Origin: Akkermansia muciniphila
GTDB lineage: Bacteria > Verrucomicrobiota > Verrucomicrobiia > Verrucomicrobiales > Verrucomicrobiaceae
Direction: 5' to 3'
Assembly (NCBI GenBank): GCA_945863205.1
Contig: CAMAZK010000003.1
Span: 1-59,304, forward strand
DNA length: 59,304 bases
The notes beneath the pieces were generated by a model. It was given only the letters and a program-made list of their open reading frames with translations, searched no databases and was not told the DNA's origin. Positions 35,625 through 43,163 of this stretch are shown here, one piece after another. Position 1 is the stretch's first letter. Each line of letters begins with the position of its first letter. Position numbers and translations under genes: made by a program.

Positions 35625-36038
35625 ATGAATCCGCCCTCCTCCCACGCCACTTTATCAGGCCTGCAGACTGCCGCTTGTCCGCCAGACAGCCTGGCACGCG
35701 ACCTGACGGCTCTGGTGGACGACATCGAGCGCACCAAGAAGTGGTTCAATGCTCAAATGGACGCCCAACTCGCGGGCCTCAGGGAGCTGCGGGAGACGAT
35801 CGAGATGGACACACCCGCAGGCGAGGATCTTGCAGCGGAGGTGGCGCCCGTGGAGGTTCCCGTCCGGACCTCCCCGCCGGCACCCACTCCAAATAAAGAG
35901 CATCCTGCCGTCGTCCTGCCTCCGAGCAAGATCATCGCCCTGCACCCTGATCTCGAACAGGCCACGCTACGGGAGCTGAATGAGGCGTTGACGAGCGCCT
36001 TTGCGGAGATTTCGGCTCGCGGCGGCATGCTGGCCTGA
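35625..36038 (+). CDS. Small hypothetical protein
   Basis: I do not recognise this 137-residue protein. It has no signal peptide or membrane segment. Residues about 20-65 are helical and likely coiled (LTALVDDIERTKKWFNAQMD). A Pro-rich linker spans about 70-100, and the C-terminus (LHPDLEQATLRELNEALTSA, then RGGMLA) is another helix. Upstream is AT-rich (GATATTTTATGAAAATTTCA), which fits a promoter, but no clear Shine-Dalgarno sequence is visible. Its codon use is similar to neighbours. A structural or adaptor role is possible. Confidence 0.6.
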   Translation: MNPPSSHATLSGLQTAACPPDSLARDLTALVDDIERTKKWFNAQMDAQLAGLRELRETIEMDTPAGEDLAAEVAPVEVPVRTSPPAPTPNKEHPAVVLPPSKIIALHPDLEQATLRELNEALTSAFAEISARGGMLA

Positions 36039-36167
36039 GGGGGAAGTCGTCCGCGAACAAATCCGGGTGAATACGCGGGTGGCTGGGTTTTTAGCATCGA
36101 CACCCGGCGCACAATGCCGCAATTTTCGAGGCAATCTCGGCTTCCCGAGTCACGTACAGTCACGCTC

Positions 36168-37598
36168 ATGAACAACGCCATCCCACCCGTCTCCTCCCGC
36201 CGCGATTTCCTCAAGGCCACCACCAAGACCGCCGCCGGTCTCTCCGTCCTCTCCGGCATCACACTCCCCCACGTCCACGCGGCAGGAAGTGACGAAGTCC
36301 GCACCGCGCTCATCGGCTGCGGCGGCCGCGGCACCGGCGCCGCCAGCAACGCCATGGGCATCCAGCAGCGCGTCACGCGGCTCGTGGCCATGGCTGACGT
36401 CTCCGAGCAGCGCCTGAAGAGCAGTTTTGAGGCGCTGAGCACGAAGCATCCGGACCGCATGTCGGTCTCCGAGGACGCGAAGTTCATCGGCTTTGACGCC
36501 TATAAAAATGCCATCGACATGCTGAAAAAGGGCGATGTGGCCATCTTCACCACGCCGGTGGCCTTCCGCTGGGTGCACTACAAATACGCCATCGAAAAAG
36601 GCGTAAACGTCTTCATGGAAAAGCCGATCTGCACCGACGGCCCCACGGCACGCCGTCTGCTCGCGCTGAACGAAGAGGCGAAAAAGAAGAACCTCAAAGT
36701 GGGCGTCGGCCTCATGTGCCGCCACTGCCGCGTGCGTGGCGAGCTTTTTGACCGCATCCAGAACGGTGAGATCGGCGACCTCTTCATGATGCGCGCCTAC
36801 CGCATGCAGGGCATTGTCGGCAGCGTCTTCACCCCGCGCCGTGATGTGGCCGCCTACCCGAACGAGTTGCTCTGGCAGATCAAAAACTTCCACAGCTTCC
36901 TCTGGGCCAGCGGCGGTGGTTTCAGCGACTTCAACATCCACAACATCGACGAAGCCTGCTGGATGAAAAACGACTGGCCCGTCGAGGTGCAGGCCAGCGG
37001 CGGGCGCAGCGACCGCGGCGACAATGTGGACCAGAACTTCGACCACTATTCCTGTGAATACACCTTCAAGGACGGCGCCAAGCTCTTCCTGGAAGGCCGC
37101 ACGCAGCTGCAGGTCCACACACAATTCTCCACCCAGGTGCACGGCACCAAGGGCTGCGCCATGGTCTCCAGCGCCGGTCACTTCCCCTCACGGGCCGCCA
37201 CCTACAAGGGACAGATCATCGGCGAGCGGGAGCAAAACATCTGGCGCGGTCCAAAGACGGAGCCCAACCCCTACGATCTCGAGTGGCAGGACCTCATCGA
37301 CGCCATCGTCAATGATAAGCCCTACAACGAGGTTGAAAGCGGCATCAAGTCCAGCATCACCACTGCCATGGGCCGTGCGGCCGCGCACACCGGCCAGGTC
37401 GTCCGTTACAACGACTACATCAACAGCCCCTTCGAATTCTCCCCGGGCGCCGACAAGCTCACGATGGACGGCCCGCCGCCGCTGGTGGCCGATGCCAACG
37501 GCAACTACCCCGTGCCAAAGCCCGGCGTCTTCAAAGATCGCGAGTACGACATGGAGCCGCAGGCCGAGCCGTTTCCGCTGATCAAGTTCGACGCCTGA
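36168..37598 (+). CDS. Gfo/Idh/MocA family oxidoreductase, Tat-exported
   Basis: The 476-residue product starts at the ATG at 36168 with a twin-arginine signal (SSRRDFLKATTKTAAGLSVL). The NAD(P)-binding fold follows (VRTALIGCGGRGTGAASNAM). Motif EKP, with the catalytic-site lysine, is in VFMEKPICTDGPTARRLLAL. The C-terminal domain has GGGFSDFNIHNIDEACWMKN, with metal or substrate-facing histidine and aspartate. Such Tat-exported members are numerous in Verrucomicrobia and Planctomycetes and probably act on sugars or sugar acids. The substrate is unknown. It stands alone by spacing. Confidence 0.9.
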   Translation: MNNAIPPVSSRRDFLKATTKTAAGLSVLSGITLPHVHAAGSDEVRTALIGCGGRGTGAASNAMGIQQRVTRLVAMADVSEQRLKSSFEALSTKHPDRMSVSEDAKFIGFDAYKNAIDMLKKGDVAIFTTPVAFRWVHYKYAIEKGVNVFMEKPICTDGPTARRLLALNEEAKKKNLKVGVGLMCRHCRVRGELFDRIQNGEIGDLFMMRAYRMQGIVGSVFTPRRDVAAYPNELLWQIKNFHSFLWASGGGFSDFNIHNIDEACWMKNDWPVEVQASGGRSDRGDNVDQNFDHYSCEYTFKDGAKLFLEGRTQLQVHTQFSTQVHGTKGCAMVSSAGHFPSRAATYKGQIIGEREQNIWRGPKTEPNPYDLEWQDLIDAIVNDKPYNEVESGIKSSITTAMGRAAAHTGQVVRYNDYINSPFEFSPGADKLTMDGPPPLVADANGNYPVPKPGVFKDREYDMEPQAEPFPLIKFDA

Positions 37599-37643
37599 TC
37601 CGGGCGCGAGAATGCTGCGGGAGTTGCCTGCGGTCAGGATTTG

Positions 37644-37676
37644 AGGCAGGGTTCATGCACCGCATGCGCCCTGCCT
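37644..37676 (+). promoter_or_regulatory. Hairpin spanning a start codon
   Basis: AGGCAGGG (37644-37651) pairs with CCCTGCCT (37669-37676), and CATGC (37654-37658) with GCATG (37662-37666), separated by a two-by-two internal loop and an ACC loop. Both candidate ATG codons of the next gene (37655 and 37664) lie inside the stem, as does the only nearby purine-rich sequence, so the structure could limit translation. Confidence 0.4.
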
Positions 37677-38398
37677 CTTTGCTTTTCCGCCTTCACCGCC
37701 TCTTGGTCGTGGCGGGTGCGCTCTGCCTGGCCGATGGCGCCCATGCGCAGGGCCCGCCCCCGGAAGACGGCATCCTGGACGATGCCCGCGCCCTCAGCAG
37801 CGCCATGCGTCAGCAGATCGCCGAAGAACTGCGGACCTTCCGTGAAGAAGTGAAGTGTGACGCGTGGATCACCGCGACGAGTTTTCCCCCGGCGAACGTG
37901 ACCGTGCGCCGCCAGGCGCAGATCACGCGCCGGGCGTGGAGCGGAGAGCGGCCCGCCGTCCTGCTCGCCTATGATCGCGCCAGCAACAGCACCGCGTTTT
38001 CCTTCGCACCCGAAATGTGGGACCGCTACCCAGCGGCACAGCTTATCGAGCTCATCCAGGAGGTCCGGACCGTCTTTGCGGACCGCAGCCTCTCGCTGGA
38101 CGAGCGCTTCGCCCTCGGCACACGCCTGTGGACCGACCAGTTCCGTGAGATGGAGACCGTGCGCCTGCGGCACTCCCTCCTCCTTCAGCGCGAGGAGCGG
38201 CACTTCGCCAAAATCGTCGCCCTGCTGCTGGCCGGGGGCGCCCTGGTGGCCGCGATCTTCGGCTATGCCTCGCGCCGTCAGACCGCCACCGCTGAACAGC
38301 GGCACTACCTGCCGGACATCGCCGTCGCGCTGCGTTTCGGCGCGCCGCACGGCGGAGGCGTCATCGCCGAAACCAACGCCCAGTCCGGGACGCACTGA
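37655..38398 (+). CDS. TPM-domain-like membrane protein
   Basis: The 247-residue product has a signal peptide (about residues 1-31, ending GAHAQ). Residues about 35-165 resemble the TPM domain (TLP18.3/Psb32 type): ILDDARALSSAMRQQIAEEL, then WITATSFPP, RPAVLLAYDRASNSTAFSFA and FREMETVRLRH. A membrane segment follows near residues 180-200 (IVALLLAGGALVAAIFGYAS), then a short tail. TPM proteins sit at the membrane and may act as phosphatases or assembly factors. A hairpin covers the start codon. ATG 37664 is the alternative start. Confidence 0.65.
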   Translation: MHRMRPASLLFRLHRLLVVAGALCLADGAHAQGPPPEDGILDDARALSSAMRQQIAEELRTFREEVKCDAWITATSFPPANVTVRRQAQITRRAWSGERPAVLLAYDRASNSTAFSFAPEMWDRYPAAQLIELIQEVRTVFADRSLSLDERFALGTRLWTDQFREMETVRLRHSLLLQREERHFAKIVALLLAGGALVAAIFGYASRRQTATAEQRHYLPDIAVALRFGAPHGGGVIAETNAQSGTH

Positions 38399-38407
38399 GC
38401 CGCCATG

Positions 38408-38680
38408 TCAGGCGTCATCCACGCTCACGCCCATCCCTGCCAGCATCTTGTCGAGATCTTCGATGTACTTCCACGGCAGCTTCTTGCGCTGATACTTGCG
38501 GAAAAGCAGGTCGCGCAGCTCCAGCCAGCGCTCCGTGGTGGGCTCCATCGGCATCCACGCCTCTCCGTCCGGGTGCGCCACCCGGAACACCCACTCGCGC
38601 GAGTTCCAATGCGCGCGGATGTACTGCTTGCGGCCGTCCTCGATACGTTCGTGCCACTCGTGGATTTGGTTTTTGGTCAT
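38408..38680 (-). CDS. Small conserved-looking hypothetical protein
   Basis: The 90-residue product starts at the ATG at 38680 (MTKNQIHEWHERIEDGRKQY); upstream in-frame sequence overlaps the CPBP gene and is not coding. It is soluble, rich in Trp, Arg and acidic residues, with WVFRVAHPDGEAWMPMEPTT in the middle. No known domain is evident. It is divergent from the CPBP protease gene (33 bases between the starts) and ends near the TPM-like gene, convergent to it. Confidence 0.7.
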   Translation of the reverse strand: MTKNQIHEWHERIEDGRKQYIRAHWNSREWVFRVAHPDGEAWMPMEPTTERWLELRDLLFRKYQRKKLPWKYIEDLDKMLAGMGVSVDDA

Positions 38681-38713
38681 TGAGAGCCCGCAGGATGCGC
38701 TAGTATCGTCCCC

Positions 38714-39652
38714 ATGCAAGCCGCCAAGCCCGGCACTTCCGCCGCCCTGCCCAAACTCCTGCTCTACCTCCTCGCGGTCATGCTCGGGGGTGCGCTGCTG
38801 GCCGCCCCGTTGTTCCACCTCGGCCACACCGTTCAGGGCTGGCTCTCCACCTCATCCTTGGGAGGTTCCGGCCCGGGGATCTGGCTGCTGAAGGAGATCG
38901 AACGCGCCCACTTCAGTCGCTACTTCAACCGCGCCGTGCTCGTCTGCGCCATCCTCTTCATCTGGCCCTTCCTGCGCTGGGTGCGTCCGGACCGCTCCCT
39001 GCTGCCGACGTGGCGCCCGGTCAGCACCGGCTTGAAACAGTGGGCGCTCGGCTTTGCACTCGCCAGCGGCCTGCTGCTGCTGCTGGGCTTCGTTTTCTTC
39101 AAGCTGGGTGCCTATCGCCTCCACCCGGACCCGCGCTGGCTGAAGCTCGGCGAGCCCATCACCGCCGCCCTCGGTGCCGGCATCGTGGAGGAGTTCTTCT
39201 TCCGCGGCCTGCTGCTCGGCCTGCTGCTGCGCAGCATGACCACGCGCTCCGCGCTGATCGCCGGCACCTTCGTCTTCGCCATCGTCCATTTTCTCAAGCC
39301 GCCAGAAGGCTGGCAGATCGACGACGCCGCCGTCACATGGAGCAGCGGTTTTCTCGTGCTCAAACAGATCGCCGCCGGTTTTGGGGACGTGCAGTTTCTC
39401 CTCGCCGAATTTGCCACGCTCTTCGCCGTCGGCTGGGTGCTCGCGCAGGTGCGCATGCAGACCGGTTCGCTGTGGGCGGCGATCGGCCTGCATGGCGGCT
39501 GGGTCTTCGGCCTGAAATACTTCAGCGCCCTCGTGATTCCCGCCGGCGGCTGGCTGCCCTGGATCGGTGCCAACCTTAAAATCGGCCTCGCTCCCCTGCT
39601 CATGGTGCTGCTCACCGGCTGGATCGCCTGCCGCCTGCTTCCTCGCCGATAA
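38714..39652 (+). CDS. CPBP family intramembrane metalloprotease
   Basis: The 312-residue protein has about eight membrane segments. The CPBP (Abi/CAAX-type) motif 1 is GIVEEFFFRGLLLGLLLRS, with the two glutamates and the arginine. Motif 2 is FVFAIVHFL, and motif 3 is GLHGGWVFGLKY, giving the metal-binding histidines. Family members cleave prenylated or other membrane proteins or immunity peptides; the substrate here is unknown. It lies between the small divergent gene and tRNA-Leu. Confidence 0.92.
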   Translation: MQAAKPGTSAALPKLLLYLLAVMLGGALLAAPLFHLGHTVQGWLSTSSLGGSGPGIWLLKEIERAHFSRYFNRAVLVCAILFIWPFLRWVRPDRSLLPTWRPVSTGLKQWALGFALASGLLLLLGFVFFKLGAYRLHPDPRWLKLGEPITAALGAGIVEEFFFRGLLLGLLLRSMTTRSALIAGTFVFAIVHFLKPPEGWQIDDAAVTWSSGFLVLKQIAAGFGDVQFLLAEFATLFAVGWVLAQVRMQTGSLWAAIGLHGGWVFGLKYFSALVIPAGGWLPWIGANLKIGLAPLLMVLLTGWIACRLLPRR

Positions 39653-39703
39653 TTCGTTTGCAGCTTTCCCGCTGACACGGATCATGCGGCGCATCAGCCC
39701 CTC

Positions 39704-39785
39704 GCCTGAGTGGTGGAATTGGTAGACACGCCAGACTTAGGATCTGGTTGAGCAATCAGTGCAGGTTCGAGTCCTGTCTCAGGTA
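39704..39785 (+). tRNA. tRNA-Leu (anticodon UAG)
   Basis: A complete type II tRNA is visible. The acceptor stem is GCCTGAG with CTCAGGT (first pair G-U). The D arm has GGAATTGGTAGACACG. The anticodon stem CCAGA/TCTGG holds the loop CTTAGGA, so the anticodon is TAG. A variable arm (TGAGCAATCA) and the T arm (GCAGGTTCGAGTCCTGT) follow. The discriminator is A, as expected for leucine, and CCA is not encoded. Confidence 0.95.
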
Positions 39786-39922
39786 CCCCTGTAGAGTACA
39801 GGGTCGAGGTGGACATGGGGCGAACCAGCTGCCAAGTGCCCGATGCGGAGCCCGATCTTCTCAAGAGCCGCCGCAGTCTGCCCGTAGCATGCCAACGCAA
39901 AACACCTCGCTGCTCAATTCCT

Positions 39923-40792
39923 ATGAAACTCCTGCTTCTCATCTTCCTCGCACTCGCCGCTCCCCTTTTTGCCCAAACGAGCGCCAAGACAAAGCCGCTG
40001 GATGCGGTGGACACGATGGCGAAGGACCTGAAGCCTTCGCGTGTCCTTGTTTACAAGAAAGTCGCCGAGCGTGAACTGGAGATGCACGTTTTTGAGCCGG
40101 AGGGTTTCAAGCCGGGTGACAGGCGGGGCTGCTATCTCATCATCCACGGCGGCGGCTGGACCGGGGGTGCGCCGCCGCGCATGTATCCCTTCGCGGCTCA
40201 TTACGCGAAGCTCGGCCTCGTGGGCATCAGCCTGCAGTATCGCCTGAACAGCACCAAGACCGGCGTCACGGTCTTCGATTGCGTGAAGGATGCACGCTCC
40301 GCCGTGCGCTACCTGCGCGGCCATGCGGCTGAGTTCGGCATCGATCCGCAGAAGATCATTGTCAGCGGCGGCTCCGCCGGCGGCCATCTGGCGGTGGCCA
40401 CCGCTCTTTTCGACAAGGTGAACGAGGACAGCGATGATCTGGCCGTTTCCGCAGCGCCGAATGCCCTTGTGCTGCTTTTTCCGGTCATCGACACGTCCAA
40501 GGAGGGCTACGGCCAGGCGAAGATCGGCGAGCGCTGGCAGGAGCTCTCCCCGGTTCACAACGTGCGGGCCGGACTGCCGCCCACGCTCGTCTTCCACGGC
40601 ACCGGCGACACCGTCACGCCTTTTGCCGGAGCGAAGGCTTTTCACGAATCCATGCTCAAGGCCGGCAACCGCTGCGAACTCGAAATCAACGAAGGCGGCG
40701 TGCACGGCTACCTCATGCGCGACAAGGCACTCTACGACGACACGATGGCGAAGACGGACGCGTTTCTGAAGTCGCTCGGGCTGCTACCTTAA
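39923..40792 (+). CDS. Secreted alpha/beta hydrolase (BD-FAE-type esterase)
   Basis: The 289-residue product starts at the ATG at 39923 with a signal peptide (MKLLLLIFLALAAPLFA). The hormone-sensitive-lipase-like oxyanion motif is IIHGGGWTGG, the nucleophile is in VSGGSAGGHLAVA, the acid in FHGTGDTVTPF, and the histidine in EGGVHGYLM. This arrangement is typical of carboxylesterases and feruloyl-type polysaccharide esterases. A REP pair begins immediately at its stop codon. It follows tRNA-Leu by about 140 bases. Confidence 0.88.
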   Translation: MKLLLLIFLALAAPLFAQTSAKTKPLDAVDTMAKDLKPSRVLVYKKVAERELEMHVFEPEGFKPGDRRGCYLIIHGGGWTGGAPPRMYPFAAHYAKLGLVGISLQYRLNSTKTGVTVFDCVKDARSAVRYLRGHAAEFGIDPQKIIVSGGSAGGHLAVATALFDKVNEDSDDLAVSAAPNALVLLFPVIDTSKEGYGQAKIGERWQELSPVHNVRAGLPPTLVFHGTGDTVTPFAGAKAFHESMLKAGNRCELEINEGGVHGYLMRDKALYDDTMAKTDAFLKSLGLLP

Positions 40793-40936
40793 AGTGGTCC
40801 GCACAGCCGTCTGTGCGGTGGGTGGTGGTCGGGTGATAACCTTCTTATGTTCGCGTGTGGCAGTCCAGAGCGCTGTCTGGATGTGTGATCCTACGTGTGC
40901 TTGCGGAGTGCCGCACAGAGGACTGTGCGGACCACT
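40793..40936. repeat. REPIN-like pair of GTGG hairpins
   Basis: Two 26-base arms, 40793-40818 and 40911-40936, are inverted copies with two mismatches. Each arm is AGTGGT followed by a hairpin: CCGCACAG, a four-base loop (CCGT on the left), CTGTGCGG. The 92 bases between them hold no gene. The pair exactly fills the space between the esterase stop and the L,D-transpeptidase stop, and the last codon of the transpeptidase gene lies inside the right arm. Confidence 0.8.
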
Positions 40937-41399
40937 ATTCCCCGATCCACACCGGCGTTCCCACCGTGACGAGGTCGAAGAGTTCGATGACATCGCTATT
41001 CCGCAGGCGCACGCAGCCGTGGCTGGCGGGACGGCCGATGCTTTGCTCGTCATTCGTGCCGTGGATGTAGATGTAGCGCAGGTAGGTGTTCGCATTCCGC
41101 GGCTCCAGGCCGTGCAGCCAGAGGATGCGGGTGAGGACGAAGTCGGACGTGGTGTCCATGCCGGGCTCCCACAGGCCGACGGGTTGGCGGGCTTTGAAAA
41201 TGGTGCCGCTCCGGGCGTCGGCGCCGTGTTTTTCCTTCACCATGAAATGACCGAGCGGGGTCTTGTTGCTGCCTTCGGTGAAGCCGATGCCGAACTTCGA
41301 GGTGGAACAGGACCATTCACGGACGAGCCGCGCACCGTCAAAGAGGCGCAGGCGCTGCGTGCCGATGCTGACTTCGATGCGCGGATCTGCGGGAGACAT
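40935..41399 (-). CDS. L,D-transpeptidase (YkuD domain)
   Basis: The 154-residue product starts at the ATG at 41399 (a TTG nine bases upstream is possible). The YkuD domain covers the whole protein. The catalytic motif is IYIHGTNDEQSIGRPASHGC with the nucleophile cysteine followed by VRL. L,D-transpeptidases make 3-3 crosslinks in peptidoglycan or attach lipoproteins to it. No signal peptide is evident at this start, which is unusual for an extracytoplasmic enzyme; a leader may be missing or the protein may be soluble. It ends within a REP pair. Confidence 0.9.
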   Translation of the reverse strand: MSPADPRIEVSIGTQRLRLFDGARLVREWSCSTSKFGIGFTEGSNKTPLGHFMVKEKHGADARSGTIFKARQPVGLWEPGMDTTSDFVLTRILWLHGLEPRNANTYLRYIYIHGTNDEQSIGRPASHGCVRLRNSDVIELFDLVTVGTPVWIGE

Positions 41400-41450
41400 G
41401 GCGGTCAATCAACACCCCAGGGGAGATATCGCAACGTGTTCGCTGCACGA

Positions 41451-43139
41451 TCACTTTTCCGCAGGGCGCGTGGCCGTGCTGAAAGCGCTGCCTTCAGCGG
41501 TCTTGTCCACCAGCAGCAGCGACTGCTGTAGATCTCTTTCTGCGGGGAGTTTCGCGATGGTTCCGGCCAGCAGCGCTTGGGAGTCGGCGTCGGGGTTTTG
41601 ACGCGTCAGGGCGGCGAGGGCCAACAGATCCGTCACGGCGGGTGATTTCGAGCCCTTCACGAGCAGATGCCGGGCGCGGTGCGCGGTGGGGACGTCGTCG
41701 AGCCGGACGGCCAGCGCGGCGATCTGGCGGAGGGTGGCTTCGTCGAGCCTCTCGCCCGGGATCTGCTGCAGGGTGCGCAGCGCCTGGGGGAACTGGGAGC
41801 GCTGCGTCTGAAGCTGGGCGAGGTGCCGGATGGCAGGCACATCGTCCGGGAAGCGCTTCAGGAAGCCCTGCCATAGCATCGGGGCGGAGGATTCGCCTCG
41901 GACACGGACGTCGATCTCGGTCAGCAAGCGCCAGGCGGCACGATTCTGCGGCGTGCTTTTCAGATGCACGGTGAGGAGGCTCCGCGCCGGGGCCGGGGCG
42001 TCACCCTCAGCGAGTGCGGAGGCGAGTTCGAGCACCGAGAAACTCTTTTGCAGCGAGGAAAGAAGCTTTGCGAACTGGCGGCTGCGGCCGCTCTGCGAGG
42101 CCAGTGCATGCAGGCGGGCGATTACGCGGAGCTCTCCGGCGGCGGCGAGGCGAAAGAAACCGTCGCAGGCGATGCTGCCGTGATTTTCGGCATCGGCGAT
42201 CGCGGCGGATTCGTCCAGCCAGCGGAGATAATCGGCGGAAAGGGGCTTGCCGGCGGCGATTTCTTCCACGCTGAGTTTGTGGTCGGCAAAGGTGCGCAGG
42301 TGGCGCTCGATCCATGGCAGCAGCTCGGCGGATTCACCCGCTGCGCGGGTGGTCAGCAGGGCACGTTCAAGGAGTCGCACCGGGATGGCGGCAGCGATGC
42401 CCAGGGAGCGCAGATCATCCAACGCGATGCGGCTGGCCTCGGCATAGCGGGTTCCTTGCAGCAGGAGGCTGGCTTGGAGGTCGAGCGCGTCGTCTCGCTG
42501 GGCGGGGAGGAGTCGGGTGGAGGAGGGATCCAGCCAGACATTGACGGTTTTCAGCGCGGCGGCGGGGCGACGGGCCAACTGAGCCGCACCAGCCAGCGCC
42601 TGGACTTCCCGCCATGTCGCAGAGGGAGATTCGCAAATGCGCTGGCGGATTTCTACCGCCAAGACGGCGTCGTGATTTTCCGCCGCCTGGTCGGCGAGCA
42701 CGCTCAGCAGCGCGAGCTTGTGCGGCTCTTCAAGGCGATCACCGGCGGCGGAGACGAGGTGGCGGGTGTCCTCCACGGGCGGTGCGTCCGTGCGTTCGAT
42801 TTCGGCAAAGACGAGCGCGACATTCAGCGGGCAAGGGGCGGGCACAGGCCCCTGCTGCACGGTGAGCCTGCGGAGGCGCTGCTCCGGCGTGTCAGCCAGC
42901 CAGTCATGCAGGGCACGGACCTCGTGCTCCGGTAGCATGGCCAGCTGAAAGACGGCGGCCTGCTGCAGGTGCTTCGGAGCCGTGGAGAGGCGTGTGACGA
43001 TCTCCAAACGGGTGCCTTCGAGCAGGGACTCGTCGCCTTGCGGGCGTGGGTCCTGCGAATGCAGACGCCAGCCCCACGCGACGGCGAGCGCGATGCAGGA
43101 GACGACGAGAAGCAGGGCCTGGCGTGAATTTCGTGACAT
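41451..43139 (-). CDS. TPR-type membrane-anchored protein, possible PelB/PelE-like partner
   Basis: The 562-residue protein has an N-terminal membrane segment (ALLLVVSCIALAVAWGWRL) and then helical repeats of about 34 residues with TPR character, for example WLLTEIDVRVRG-like units in the second half, FLKRFPDDVPAIRHLAQLQT, FPQALRTLQQIPGERLDEAT and a similar block before. It has no beta-barrel region. It starts 25 bases after the PelA-like gene, so the two form an operon. In Pel loci a TPR scaffold (PelB or PelE) works with PelA, which makes a partner role plausible, but that is inference from order and architecture. Confidence 0.7.
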   Translation of the reverse strand: MSRNSRQALLLVVSCIALAVAWGWRLHSQDPRPQGDESLLEGTRLEIVTRLSTAPKHLQQAAVFQLAMLPEHEVRALHDWLADTPEQRLRRLTVQQGPVPAPCPLNVALVFAEIERTDAPPVEDTRHLVSAAGDRLEEPHKLALLSVLADQAAENHDAVLAVEIRQRICESPSATWREVQALAGAAQLARRPAAALKTVNVWLDPSSTRLLPAQRDDALDLQASLLLQGTRYAEASRIALDDLRSLGIAAAIPVRLLERALLTTRAAGESAELLPWIERHLRTFADHKLSVEEIAAGKPLSADYLRWLDESAAIADAENHGSIACDGFFRLAAAGELRVIARLHALASQSGRSRQFAKLLSSLQKSFSVLELASALAEGDAPAPARSLLTVHLKSTPQNRAAWRLLTEIDVRVRGESSAPMLWQGFLKRFPDDVPAIRHLAQLQTQRSQFPQALRTLQQIPGERLDEATLRQIAALAVRLDDVPTAHRARHLLVKGSKSPAVTDLLALAALTRQNPDADSQALLAGTIAKLPAERDLQQSLLLVDKTAEGSAFSTATRPAEK

Positions 43140-43163
43140 GGAAGGAAAAGGGAGGGTGAAGGA

